The position numbers and the translations under genes were made by a program. This document shows positions 1 to 8,329 of a stretch of DNA of 19,996 nt, in pieces; position 1 is the first letter of the stretch; each line of letters opens with the position of its first letter. Location of the stretch: NCBI GenBank assembly GCA_052143895.1, contig JBKQRT010000200.1, positions 1 through 19,996 on the forward strand. The letters run 5' to 3'. The notes under the pieces were generated by a model that searched no databases, was not told the origin of the DNA, and saw only the letters and a program-made list of their open reading frames with translations. This stretch comes from Bog-756 sp052143895 (GTDB lineage Bacteria; Actinomycetota; Acidimicrobiia; Acidimicrobiales; RAAP-2).

Positions 1-1
1 C

Positions 2-355
2 GACCCGCACCTGGTGGCCAACGAGTGCACCAGCTGTGGTGCCCGGTTCTTCGACCGGCGCAATGCCTGTGCCAGCTGCGGCAAGACCGAGTTCAAGAGA
101 GTCGACGTGACCACCACCGGCGTCGTCCGGGCCTTCACCATCGTGTCCTTCGCCGCTCCTGGGGTGCCCGTGCCCTACGTGGCGGCCTTGGTGGACTGCG
201 ATGGCACCAGCGTGCGGGCGAATCTGATCAACGTCGAACCCGATCCTGACCATGTGACGCTGGGCATGGCCGTCCGGTTGGCCACCCAGGTGATCGGCAC
301 CGACGACAACGGCACCGAGGCGATCGGGTTCGGCTTCGAACCCAGGGGAGCGTGA
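2..355 (+). CDS. DUF35 Zn-ribbon/OB-fold protein (5' partial)
   Basis: The frame is open to the left edge, so the true start lies outside the window; a GTG at 14 is only an internal candidate. Counting from that GTG, the visible protein begins with a rubredoxin-like zinc ribbon (C5-x2-C8 ... C19-x2-C22), followed by a beta-rich OB-fold segment (VTTTGVVRAFTIV, then VPYVAALVDCDG) to the end. This is the DUF35 architecture. Known DUF35 proteins (for example ChsH2-like) bind a thiolase or SCP-x-like partner and help it handle acyl-CoA substrates. The stop overlaps the start of the next gene by GTGA, which implies translational coupling and a heteromeric complex with that thiolase. The substrate cannot be read from sequence. 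Confidence 0.86.
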   Translation, partial: DPHLVANECTSCGARFFDRRNACASCGKTEFKRVDVTTTGVVRAFTIVSFAAPGVPVPYVAALVDCDGTSVRANLINVEPDPDHVTLGMAVRLATQVIGTDDNGTEAIGFGFEPRGA

Positions 356-1563
356 GCATCATGGCATCCGACGACCTGTGGATCCTTGGCATCCACATGA
401 CCAAGTTCGGCAAGCACCCCGGCCAGGACCTGGTCGACCTGGCCTCTGAGGCCGTGCTGGGGGCGTTGGCCGACGGTGGCGTCACCATGCAGGACATGGG
501 GGTGATCGGTGCCGGGAACCTGATGGCGGCGAATGCCGGAATCGGGCAGCAGCTGCAGAAGCAGCTGGGCCAGACGGGGATCCCCGTCTACAACGTGGCC
601 AATGCCTGCGCCACCGGTGCCACGGCGCTGCGGGTGGCGTGTATGGCGGTCAAGTCGGGCGAGACCGACATGGGCCTGGCGTTCGGGGTCGAGAAGCTCT
701 CGGGAGCCGGGCTGCTGTCGGGCGGCAGCCGGAATGCGGACTCGGGCACGTGGGAGCCGTCCGGGCGCTACGGTGCGGTGGCGCCCATCGACGGCCGCAT
801 CGGCACCGAAATCATGCCCGGCGTCTTCGCCCAGATCGGCATGGAGTACGGCCACCGCTACGGCGGGACCAGCTTCGAGCTGTTCGCCAGGATCAGTGAG
901 AAGAACCACTCCCATTCCACGCTCAACCCGCTGGCCGCCTACACGAAGAAGATGTCCCTGGAGCAGATCATGGGGGACGTGATGATCGCCTACCCCAACA
1001 CGCGGCCGATGTGCTCGGCCAACTGCGACGGGGCGGCAGCCGCGGTCGTCGTGAGCGGGGCCAAGCTGAAGACCCTCTCGTTGGAGCAGCAGAAGCGGGC
1101 GGTGAAGATCTCGGCGTCGGTGCTCACGACCGACCCCTGGGAGGAGTCGTGCCAGGTCCTCCCCGACGTCAACACGTTGACCCGCAATGCCGCCACCCAG
1201 GCGTACGAGCAGGCCGGTGTCGGCCCGTCTGACCTGGACCTGGTGGAGCTCCACGACTGCTTCGCCACCGCCGAGCTGGTGCACTACGACAATCTCATGC
1301 TGTGTGACGTCGGGGGTGCCGTCGACTTCTTCAACTCGGGCGCCACCTGGCGGGACGGGTCGACCCCGGTCAACGTCTCGGGTGGCCTCGAATCGAAGGG
1401 GCATCCCATCGCTGCCACCGGGATCGCCAATGTGTGGGAGGTCGCCACCCACCTCCGCAGCGAGGCGGGCGACCGGCAGATCGAGGGGGCGAAGGTCGGC
1501 CTGACCCATGTGATCGGGCTCGGATCCGCGTGCGGGGTGCACATCCTGGAAAAGGCGGCCTGA
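352..1563 (+). CDS. SCP-x-type thiolase / lipid-transfer protein-like acetyl-CoA acyltransferase
   Basis: This 403-residue thiolase-fold protein is a normal length for the SCP-x/Ltp branch. The nucleophilic cysteine lies in NVANACATG (C86). The HDCFA box (residues 301-305) replaces the NEAFA of classical thiolases and is typical of SCP-x enzymes. The catalytic His lies in KGHP (H351), and the second Cys in GSACGVHIL (C394). All catalytic positions are present, so thiolytic or Claisen chemistry on an acyl-CoA is likely; a retro-aldolase role as in some Ltp proteins cannot be excluded. The start is the GTG at 352, inside the stop of the DUF35 gene (GTGA overlap); an in-frame ATG at 361 is an alternative. 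The pair probably acts in lipid, steroid or aromatic acyl-CoA catabolism. Confidence 0.93.
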   Translation: MSIMASDDLWILGIHMTKFGKHPGQDLVDLASEAVLGALADGGVTMQDMGVIGAGNLMAANAGIGQQLQKQLGQTGIPVYNVANACATGATALRVACMAVKSGETDMGLAFGVEKLSGAGLLSGGSRNADSGTWEPSGRYGAVAPIDGRIGTEIMPGVFAQIGMEYGHRYGGTSFELFARISEKNHSHSTLNPLAAYTKKMSLEQIMGDVMIAYPNTRPMCSANCDGAAAAVVVSGAKLKTLSLEQQKRAVKISASVLTTDPWEESCQVLPDVNTLTRNAATQAYEQAGVGPSDLDLVELHDCFATAELVHYDNLMLCDVGGAVDFFNSGATWRDGSTPVNVSGGLESKGHPIAATGIANVWEVATHLRSEAGDRQIEGAKVGLTHVIGLGSACGVHILEKAA

Positions 1564-1625
1564 CCGACAGGTCGGGCGCAGGGCGCGCTGTCGCTGGCGA
1601 ACGGCGCGGGGACATCATCAAGGCG

Positions 1626-4589
1626 GTGCACGTGCACTTCAAGATCCTCGGTTCCTTGGCCGTCGAGGACGAGCGCGGCCCGATCGAGGTGGCCGGGGTC
1701 CGGCGGAGGGCACTGCTGCTCCGGCTCCTCGTCTCCGCCAACGTGCCCGTGCCCGATGACCGTCTGGTCGAGGATCTGTGGGATGACGCGCCGGGGCTGG
1801 GAACGCCGTCCACCTTGGCAAGCCACGTGTCGCTGCTGCGCCAACTGATCGGCCGGGATCGCATCGTCCGGCGATCGGGTGGCTACCTGCTGGTGGCAGA
1901 CGACTGGGAGCTCGACGCGGCGACCTTCCGATCGGAGGCCGCATCCGGCACTCGCGAGCTCGCGAAGGGACATGCGGAATCGGCAACCACGCAATTGAAC
2001 CGGGCGCTCGAGCGCTGGCGGGGGCCTCCCCTGATGGATGCCGGCGAGATGGCGTGGGCGCAAGGTCCGAGGGCAGGGCTGGAGGAGCTCCGCCTCACGA
2101 GTGAGGAGTCGCTCGTCGAAGCCCGGCTGGCGCTGGGCGAGCATCAAGCGCTCATCACCACGATCGAGTCGGCAGTGCTCGAAGAACCCCTGCGTGAACG
2201 CCGATGGGGTCAGCTCATGCTCGCGCTGTACCGCTCCGGACGACAGGCCGAGGCGCTGCGCGCCTACCAGCGCCTCCGGAAGATCCTCGGTGACGAGCTC
2301 GGCATCGAGCCCTCCGTCGAGCTGGACTCGTTGGAGAACGCCATCGTCCTCCAGAAGCCGGAGCTCGACTGGCACCGCGACCGGTCGACGATCGGATCGG
2401 GGATCGCCATCGACCCCTCGGCCCCGACCCAGGCTCCGGCGACGCAGGGGCGCCGGCGAACGCCGCACCCGCACTTGCCCGCCCGTCGGACCCAGATGGT
2501 GGGTCGCAGACCGGAGCTCGTGCGACTGGTAGCCGAACTCCAACGCCGGCGAGTCATCAGCCTGACCGGACCGGGTGGGATCGGGAAGAGCCGGATGGCC
2601 CTCGAAGCGGCGTGGGCCCTCACCGACTCGTTCCGCGAAGGCTGTCAATGGGTGGAGCTGGCCGCGCTCTCGGACTCGACCGACGTGGTCGGCGCAGTGG
2701 CGGCAGCGCTGGGGGTCCTGGCCCCGGACGTAGGGAGCGTCGACGACGCGGTCATCGAGTGGTTGCGCGACCGCCGGCAACTGATCGTGCTGGACAACTG
2801 CGAGCACGTGCTGGAGGCGGTCACGGGACTGGTGGACAAGGTGGCCTCCCAGTGCACCGACGTCACCGTGCTCACGACGAGCAGGTCGCCACTGGGCGTG
2901 GCGGGTGAGGTGGTGTGGCCGCTCCGACCCCTGGTGCTCGAGGAGGCCGTGGGCCTGTTCGAGGAGCGGGTGTTCGAGGTCGACGCCGGCATCACCATCA
3001 CGGAGGCCGACCGCGTGACGTCCCGACGGATCTGCGAGCGGACGGACGGGCTGCCGCTGGCCATCGAGATCGCCGCCGCACGGTCCCGGACCCTGTCGTT
3101 CGCCGACATCCTGGACCTGCTGCCTCGAACGTTCGACGATCCCGTCCCGACAGCGGTGCCGGAGCGACACCACTCCCTCGAGGCCAGCATCGACTGGTCA
3201 CTGCAGCTGCTCGGCGAGGACCAGCGTCACCTGTTCGCGCGACTGTCGGTCTTTCCCGCGTCGTTCGACGTGGCGGCAGCCGTCGCAGTGGGCGGGGCCG
3301 GCACCGGTGGCGGCCGTCCGGGCGACGTCGATCTCCTCCTGCTCGTCAACCACTCGATGCTGCTCGTCGACCATGCGAAGGCGCACTCGAGGTTCCGGCT
3401 CCTCGAAGCGATGCGCGACGTCGGGAGAAGGATCCTCGACGGAACCGGCGCCGCCGCCGCGATCACCGATCGCCATTGTGACCACTACTGCCGGCGGTCG
3501 GCAGAGATCGAGCGGGTCGCACTGGGTCCTGGCGGTGGGGAGGGCCTGGTCCAGTTCGCCCTCGAGTGGGACAACCTGCGCGCCGCCTTGGACCGGGCGC
3601 TCGAACGTGGCGATCTCGACCAGGCGCGGATCCTTGTCGGCTCGACCGGGCACTGGGCAGTCCGCAACCTCCGTTCCGAGCACCGGATCTGGACCCATCG
3701 GACCCTCTCGCTGGCCTCGGACGTGAGCCGAACCGAGCCGGTGCTCCTGGCGCTGGCGGCCCGATGGGCCGGTATCGCCGGTGATCACCGCCGAGCGCTG
3801 GCGCTCGCCACCGATGCGCTCGACGCGGCGACGACCCCCGAACCGGCGCTCGCGTTCGCCTGGGTGATGGTTGCCTTCTCCTCTGGGATGTTGGGACACC
3901 GTCAGGAGGCGACCCAAGCGATCCTGGAGGCGGAGTCGGCACTGGCGTCCTGTGGTGACCCCTTCGTCTTCCTCGAAGGTCACGCGGTGCTACATCCCTT
4001 GGTCGGCGTCGGGTTCCCCGAGCGCTATGCCGAACACCGGTCGATGGTCGTGACGGCCGCCGCCGAACTGGACAACCCGCTCATCAACGCCATCGTGGCC
4101 CGGATGGAGGTCGTCGAGCTGATTCGCGGCGGGGAGTTGTCGGCGGCGGTCGAGCGGCTGCCGCAGGCGCTGCAGACGGCCAGGCTCGCGGGTGTGACCG
4201 GGATCGAATTGGACCTCGAGTCCATGGCGCTGGCATCGGTGTCGCCCGAGGATCCGGACGCCCCGTCCCATTTCCTCGGCCACCTCTCCAAATTGAAGGA
4301 CCACGACTATGGCGACTCGGTCTGGGGAGCCCTCGAGCTGCTCGGGATCTTCTGGGCGCGCCAAGGTCAGCTCGAGTGTGGAGGGACGGTGCTCGGTCAT
4401 CTCGTCGCCAACGACCGGCGCTATCCGAACCCCGTCGTCGAACAGCTCCGAGCCCGGTTCCTGGACCCGCTCCGGGAATCGCCGGGAGCGGCGGCCGGAC
4501 TGGCCGCAGGAGCCACGATGACCCGGAACGACGTGCTCAACTACGCGCTCGACGAACTCGCTGACCAGGTGGGATCCGCCGGGACCTGA
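1626..4589 (+). CDS. SARP/AfsR-type transcriptional regulator (BTAD + NB-ARC ATPase)
   Basis: The product is a large cytoplasmic regulator of about 987 residues. The N-terminus (FKILGSLAVEDERGPIEVAG, about residues 4-92) is an OmpR-like winged helix. A bacterial transcriptional activation domain follows (about 98-240, ending DELGIEPSVELDSLE). Next is an NB-ARC/AAA-type NTPase with Walker A GPGGIGKS (315-322), Walker B LIVLDN (386-391), a sensor-like TSRSPLG and the GLPLAIEIAAAR motif. The C-terminal 400 residues are helical and TPR-like. This is the AfsR layout, in which nucleotide binding gates DNA binding. The frame stays open upstream to 1434, but that part overlaps the thiolase gene. I chose GTG 1626; GTG 1632 has a better-spaced AAGG. 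The gene lies 62 bp after the thiolase gene, so co-transcription is possible. Its targets are unknown. Confidence 0.9.
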   Translation: MHVHFKILGSLAVEDERGPIEVAGVRRRALLLRLLVSANVPVPDDRLVEDLWDDAPGLGTPSTLASHVSLLRQLIGRDRIVRRSGGYLLVADDWELDAATFRSEAASGTRELAKGHAESATTQLNRALERWRGPPLMDAGEMAWAQGPRAGLEELRLTSEESLVEARLALGEHQALITTIESAVLEEPLRERRWGQLMLALYRSGRQAEALRAYQRLRKILGDELGIEPSVELDSLENAIVLQKPELDWHRDRSTIGSGIAIDPSAPTQAPATQGRRRTPHPHLPARRTQMVGRRPELVRLVAELQRRRVISLTGPGGIGKSRMALEAAWALTDSFREGCQWVELAALSDSTDVVGAVAAALGVLAPDVGSVDDAVIEWLRDRRQLIVLDNCEHVLEAVTGLVDKVASQCTDVTVLTTSRSPLGVAGEVVWPLRPLVLEEAVGLFEERVFEVDAGITITEADRVTSRRICERTDGLPLAIEIAAARSRTLSFADILDLLPRTFDDPVPTAVPERHHSLEASIDWSLQLLGEDQRHLFARLSVFPASFDVAAAVAVGGAGTGGGRPGDVDLLLLVNHSMLLVDHAKAHSRFRLLEAMRDVGRRILDGTGAAAAITDRHCDHYCRRSAEIERVALGPGGGEGLVQFALEWDNLRAALDRALERGDLDQARILVGSTGHWAVRNLRSEHRIWTHRTLSLASDVSRTEPVLLALAARWAGIAGDHRRALALATDALDAATTPEPALAFAWVMVAFSSGMLGHRQEATQAILEAESALASCGDPFVFLEGHAVLHPLVGVGFPERYAEHRSMVVTAAAELDNPLINAIVARMEVVELIRGGELSAAVERLPQALQTARLAGVTGIELDLESMALASVSPEDPDAPSHFLGHLSKLKDHDYGDSVWGALELLGIFWARQGQLECGGTVLGHLVANDRRYPNPVVEQLRARFLDPLRESPGAAAGLAAGATMTRNDVLNYALDELADQVGSAGT

Positions 4590-4800
4590 CAAGCCGACGC
4601 CCCGCTGGGCCGGCGGTCCCACCGCATCCGTGGCGGGTGTCCGGTCCGCACGCGGCGGATCCGGCCCGTGGAACCCCGTTGGAATCGTATTGGAACCGAG
4701 GATGCGACGATCAAGGGGTCGCCTCAGGGTGCAGGTGGCGTGCGAACCCCCGGACACAGGGGAGCAGCGCCCGCCGGGCACAGGGGCTTCACCATGGCGG

Positions 4801-4832
4801 GATGAAGGAGGGGCACAGGCCCCTCCTTCATC
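4801..4832. terminator. Perfect 14-bp inverted repeat with 4-nt loop
   Basis: The arms 4801-4814 and 4819-4832 are exact reverse complements, separated by ACAG. The left arm contains AAGGAGG and the right arm CCTCCTT. No T-tract follows, which is common for intrinsic or hairpin-assisted terminators in high-GC actinobacteria. It sits 212 bp after the SARP stop and 143 bp before the next start, so it could terminate SARP transcription. A regulatory RNA hairpin is the alternative. Confidence 0.55.
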
Positions 4833-4874
4833 GGTTTCGGGCCGGCGGTTTCGGGCCGGTGGTTTCGGGACCGC
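4833..4874. repeat. Tandem repeat, 14-bp unit, three copies
   Basis: The unit GGTTTCGGGCCGGC occurs at 4833-4846, then with one change at 4847-4860, and a third copy diverges in its second half (4861-4874). It abuts the perfect hairpin directly. It lies outside any recognisable gene. Confidence 0.8.
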
Positions 4875-4975
4875 CCCGTGGCGTGGCGGCCGGGTAGGGG
4901 CGTCGACACGCTGACCTCATCGTTTCCTCACACATTCCACTCCGATCCCTCGCGGAACGGGCCGACACTGGAGCT

Positions 4976-5869
4976 ATGCGTCTCGTCCCGGAGTCGAGCG
5001 AATTGCGGGAGTCGAACGCACTGCTCGGGGATCCTCAGGCGCTGCGGGCGCGGATGGGGACCGACGGGTACCTCTTCCTGGGGCGATTGCTCGACCCGGA
5101 CAGCGTCCGGGCCGTGGGCCGGCGCGGGCTCGGCCGCCTGCAGGACGCGGGATGGACGGTGGGCGGAGATGACCCGGTCGTCGCACCACCCCGTGCCCCC
5201 GTCCGTGCCGTCAGGTTGCGTGACGCGTTCGGCGACCCCGGCTACCGCCGATTGCTAGCCGACCCGGGACTCAATTCCATCCCGTTCGTGTCCCCCCTGG
5301 CGGACCTCATGACGCAGCTGCTGGGCCCGGCCGGCTTCTGCTATCCCCTGAAGCTCCCCCGGATCGTCTACCCCGTTTCCGCGGTGCCCCGGCAACCGGG
5401 CAACTACACCCACAAGGACTACCGGGCGGTGCAGGACATGTTCACCTCGTGGGTCCCCCTCGGCTCGATCCCGCGAACCGTCGGCGGCCTGGCAGTGCTG
5501 CCGGGCAGCCAGCAGTGGGTGCGAGCAAGGAACCGGCCGCTCGACCGGATCGAGCGAGGGTGGCGCTCGAGCGACTACGAACCCGGCGACGTGCTCGTCT
5601 TCCACTGCCTCACCACCCATGCGGCGCTGCCCAACCGGAGCGAACGGATGCGGTACTCCGCCGAGTTCCGGTGGCAGCTTCGCGACCAGCCCGCACCTCG
5701 GCGACTGGTCATCGGACCGCATGGCCGGGAGATCGGCTCGCGCCAGTTCTCGAGGCTCGAATGGTGGCGTCCGGTGACCGCAGGGCCGGAGCTCTTTGAC
5801 AACGGCACCGACCGCGCCGGACCGCGGCTGCCGGCCGCGCCCTCGCGGTTCGTGTGGTTCTCCAACTGA
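4976..5869 (+). CDS. Phytanoyl-CoA dioxygenase (PhyH) family Fe(II)/2-oxoglutarate oxygenase
   Basis: This 297-residue protein has the PhyH double-stranded beta-helix signature. The facial triad is visible as H146-x-D148 (NYTHKDYRAV) and the distal H215 (HCLTTHAALPN). R226 (RMRYSAEFRW) is placed to bind 2-oxoglutarate. The family strand GGLAVLPGS is at 170-178, and the GDVLVFH strand leads into the distal His region. Such enzymes hydroxylate acyl-CoAs, ectoine precursors or secondary metabolites; the substrate here is not predictable. The start is ATG 4976, with GGAG just upstream at a rather short spacing. The gene stands alone and converges on the glycosyltransferase gene with only 41 bp between their stops. 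The C-terminal extension (residues 240-297) has no motif I recognise. Confidence 0.88.
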   Translation: MRLVPESSELRESNALLGDPQALRARMGTDGYLFLGRLLDPDSVRAVGRRGLGRLQDAGWTVGGDDPVVAPPRAPVRAVRLRDAFGDPGYRRLLADPGLNSIPFVSPLADLMTQLLGPAGFCYPLKLPRIVYPVSAVPRQPGNYTHKDYRAVQDMFTSWVPLGSIPRTVGGLAVLPGSQQWVRARNRPLDRIERGWRSSDYEPGDVLVFHCLTTHAALPNRSERMRYSAEFRWQLRDQPAPRRLVIGPHGREIGSRQFSRLEWWRPVTAGPELFDNGTDRAGPRLPAAPSRFVWFSN

Positions 5870-5910
5870 GCGGTCGCGGCTCCATCTGACGGGTCGCAGC
5901 GGTTCCGACG

Positions 5911-7467
5911 TCAGTCGTAGTGCCTCAGGTCGGGCCAGATCAGACCCCACGGGCGCCGGGGACCGGTGCAGAGGTACACGTGACCGTCCCACTCCTGGTT
6001 GTGCAGTCCCACGCTGTTCGACAAGGTGGCCACGACCCGGACGTTCCGGAAGAATTGCGCAAGGTAGGACCCGTAGCCGGTGACGTCGACGGGTCCCGGC
6101 GCCACGACCAGCACCGTCGTGGCTCGGGGATTTCCCGGCCCCCAGAACCATTCGGTGTTGTGCCCGCTGACCGCCGTCGGTAGCCCGGTGCCCGATCCGA
6201 GCTCGTTGATCGCGCCGGCCTCGCCGTAGTCGGCGGTGAAGATGACGCCGCGCCTTCGCTGGTCCGGCGACAGGGCGTCCCATTGGCGCGCCACCGTGCG
6301 CACGAGGCCCGGCCATCCGACCGTCTCGCCCAACCCGGGGTTGGTGCCGTAGGTCCACTGGATGTCCCTGGCCGGCAGTACCGGTAGCACCAACAGGAGG
6401 GCCACCGCGGTGGCCAGCGCCGTTGCTCCCAACAGGCACCGCAACCGGATCGACCGGGCGTCCAGCCAGTGCTCGACCCGGACGGATCCCGCGGCCATCA
6501 GGTAGACGTAGGCACCGGCCAGGTAGTAGGTCTTGGCGCCGGTCGTGAGGGCGAACAGCACGAACAGGAGCCCGTACGCCCACACCAGGGCGTGCCAGAG
6601 TGGGCGCCCCGAGCGCCACAGGAAGCCGATCCCCGCCAGCCACACCCATGCCAGTGGCAAGGCCACCACGCCCAGCTGGCCCACGACCCAGGTGGCGATG
6701 TGTCCGGCGCCGCCGTTCGCCTGGTTGAGACTGTGGGTCATGGCGATGGTGGGCCAGTGGTGCGTAGCCTGCCACCAGAGGTCGGGGACGGTGAAGGCAA
6801 TGGCGATGGCGGCGCCGGCGAGGAACCAGCGGTTCGCCACCGTCCGCCAGCCCCCACTCGCGACGATCCCGACCACCAACGCAAGGGCGAAGAGCCCGAT
6901 GCTGTGTTTGTTGGCCAACCCGATCCCGAGGACGATGCCCGCCGGTACCCACAGCCTGACGTCCCGGGTCCGACCGATCCGTGCGACGACGAATGCCAGC
7001 ACGGTCCAGAAGAGCAGGTCGAAGGCCGTGGTCCCGAAGAGATGGTCGGCACCGAGGAGCACCGGCATGGTCGCCGCACCGACGGCACTGACGAGCTGGG
7101 CGGCGCGCGTGCCACCGAACTCGCGGGCCAGGAGGCCGGCCATCACCACGGTGCCCGCCCCGGCAAGTGTCGGCCACACCCGGAGGCCGGGGAGGGAGAC
7201 TCCGAAAGCCCCCAGGGAGATCCGCGCCAGCAGGGGGGTGAACACGGGCTGATCGACGTATCCGGCGGACAGATGCCGCGCGCAGTCGAGGTAGTACAGC
7301 TCGTCGCGGTGGAAGCCGTACCGCCCGGACAGGACCATCAGCACGATGAAGAGCGCGGCGGCCACCGCGAAGGTGCGCCGATCCAGCGGCGCCGGGTGTG
7401 GGACGTCCGGGGCCCCGGGCCCCACCTGGGTCGTCGGGGCGGCCTCCTGCGTCCCCGGGTCGGTCAT
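5911..7467 (-). CDS. GT39/PMT-type membrane glycosyltransferase (ArnT-like)
   Basis: This 518-residue multi-pass membrane protein has a cytoplasmic Pro-rich N-terminus and a first membrane helix (about residues 32-47). The extracytoplasmic loop RYGFHRDELYYLDCARHL carries the acidic D55-E56 pair expected to be catalytic in PMT/ArnT-type (PMT_2) enzymes. Roughly ten further hydrophobic helices follow, to about residue 375. The C-terminal soluble part (SGHNTEWFWGPGNP, YLCTGPRRPWG) resembles the extracytoplasmic domain of this family. It probably transfers a sugar from a polyprenyl-phosphate donor to a cell-envelope acceptor, which is unknown. Its ATG overlaps the stop of the upstream TetR gene by ATGA, so the two form an operon with coupled translation. 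Confidence 0.88.
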   Translation of the reverse strand: MTDPGTQEAAPTTQVGPGAPDVPHPAPLDRRTFAVAAALFIVLMVLSGRYGFHRDELYYLDCARHLSAGYVDQPVFTPLLARISLGAFGVSLPGLRVWPTLAGAGTVVMAGLLAREFGGTRAAQLVSAVGAATMPVLLGADHLFGTTAFDLLFWTVLAFVVARIGRTRDVRLWVPAGIVLGIGLANKHSIGLFALALVVGIVASGGWRTVANRWFLAGAAIAIAFTVPDLWWQATHHWPTIAMTHSLNQANGGAGHIATWVVGQLGVVALPLAWVWLAGIGFLWRSGRPLWHALVWAYGLLFVLFALTTGAKTYYLAGAYVYLMAAGSVRVEHWLDARSIRLRCLLGATALATAVALLLVLPVLPARDIQWTYGTNPGLGETVGWPGLVRTVARQWDALSPDQRRRGVIFTADYGEAGAINELGSGTGLPTAVSGHNTEWFWGPGNPRATTVLVVAPGPVDVTGYGSYLAQFFRNVRVVATLSNSVGLHNQEWDGHVYLCTGPRRPWGLIWPDLRHYD

Positions 7468-8294
7468 CGTGGTGCCCGGTCCACCGGGTCCACCGGGTCC
7501 GCTGGGTCCACCGCGATCGATGGGTCGGGCAGGTCCACCGGGTACGATGGGTTCGTCCGGCCGAGTGCCAGCGGATCCGGTCGGTCATCGGGCACCAGCG
7601 CGGCGACCACCAGGTAGATGGCACTCCGCCTCGCGTCAGCGTCAGCGTCAGCGTCCTGGGTCCGGGCCGGATCGTGGTCGGGACCGTCCCGCCGGTGCCA
7701 GGCGAAGAACGCCACCGTCTCCACGATGAACAGCGTGGCCATCCTGGCGTCAGGTACGTCCCGGAGCTGTCCGGAGCGGATGCGCATCTCCACGTAGCGC
7801 GTCAGCTCACCGACAACGCCGCCGCGGGTCCTATCGAAGTACAGCGCATGGAGCTCCGGGAGATCGACTGCCGAGCTCTCGATGAGCGCCAGCAGCACGT
7901 GATGGTCCTCGACGCCCGTGTAGAGCTCGTCGAGGACCCCGGTGAACTCGCGCCGGATGTCGCTGCACCGATCGACGGCGAGTGCCCTCCGGAGGACGGG
8001 GAAGCCCAGACCGGCCGCCGTCCACGCGGTGAGCGGCGCGAGCATCTCCGCCGTGGTCGGCGTCGGCACAGGCACCGGGAGGGTCGCCACCGCGCCGGGG
8101 TCGACGGCGTAGAGGAGGGCGAGGTGGAACAGCGCCTCTTTGCTCACGACGAAGCGGTAGAGCATGGCATGGCTCAGCCCGAGCTCGCGCCCCACGTCCG
8201 TCATGAGGGCGCGGCGAAAGCCCTTTTCGATGAAGACCGTGCATGCGGCGCGGGCGATGTCCCGCAACCGGTCGGGCGGGGTCCGACGGGGCAT
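7464..8294 (-). CDS. TetR/AcrR family transcriptional regulator
   Basis: The product has 276 residues, with an N-terminal TetR helix-turn-helix (about residues 9-56: AACTVFIEKGFRRALMTDVG then LSHAMLYRFVVSKEALF) and a helical ligand-binding domain. The start is ATG 8294; a TTG six bases further out is in frame but less likely. The last 60 residues are unusual: a DADADAD run and a VDP-rich tail (DPADPVDPVD), encoded by short DNA repeats (a 6-bp unit at 7633-7655, a 9-bp unit at about 7477-7512). The gene is translationally coupled to the GT39 gene. A 17-bp palindrome in its own promoter (8307-8323) implies autoregulation and control of the glycosyltransferase. The ligand is unknown. Confidence 0.93.
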   Translation of the reverse strand: MPRRTPPDRLRDIARAACTVFIEKGFRRALMTDVGRELGLSHAMLYRFVVSKEALFHLALLYAVDPGAVATLPVPVPTPTTAEMLAPLTAWTAAGLGFPVLRRALAVDRCSDIRREFTGVLDELYTGVEDHHVLLALIESSAVDLPELHALYFDRTRGGVVGELTRYVEMRIRSGQLRDVPDARMATLFIVETVAFFAWHRRDGPDHDPARTQDADADADARRSAIYLVVAALVPDDRPDPLALGRTNPSYPVDLPDPSIAVDPADPVDPVDRAPR

Positions 8295-8300
8295 GGACAA

Positions 8301-8329
8301 ATAATAAACTGACTGAATCAGTTATTCAA
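8301..8329 (-). promoter_or_regulatory. TetR gene promoter with operator palindrome filling the spacer
   Basis: Read on the minus strand, a -35 TTGAAT (8329-8324) and a -10 TATTAT (8306-8301) are separated by exactly 17 bp. That spacer (8307-8323) is the inverted repeat AACTGA-N5-TCAGTT. The A of the ATG (8294) lies seven bases after the -10, which is where transcription should begin, and there is no Shine-Dalgarno. A leaderless transcript repressed by TetR sitting between -35 and -10 is the likely arrangement. The surrounding AT-rich patch stands out in this GC-rich window. Confidence 0.7.

Larger units (their letters stand above)
4590..4975. other. Intergenic gap between the SARP and PhyH-like genes
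   Basis: No ORF here has convincing protein similarity. The gap contains the perfect hairpin at 4801-4832 and the 14-bp tandem repeat at 4833-4874. About 100 bp of less GC-rich sequence then leads into the dioxygenase gene and may hold its promoter. I could not identify a confident -35/-10 pair. Confidence 0.5.

Noticed and set aside
175..1542. Long minus-strand open frame opposite the thiolase gene
   Set aside because: It is a shadow of the plus-strand gene caused by high GC; its translation is rich in Arg, Gly and His and has no domain. The same holds for the long minus frames at 1284-3173 and 5255-7624 (the latter overlaps the true GT39 gene in another frame).
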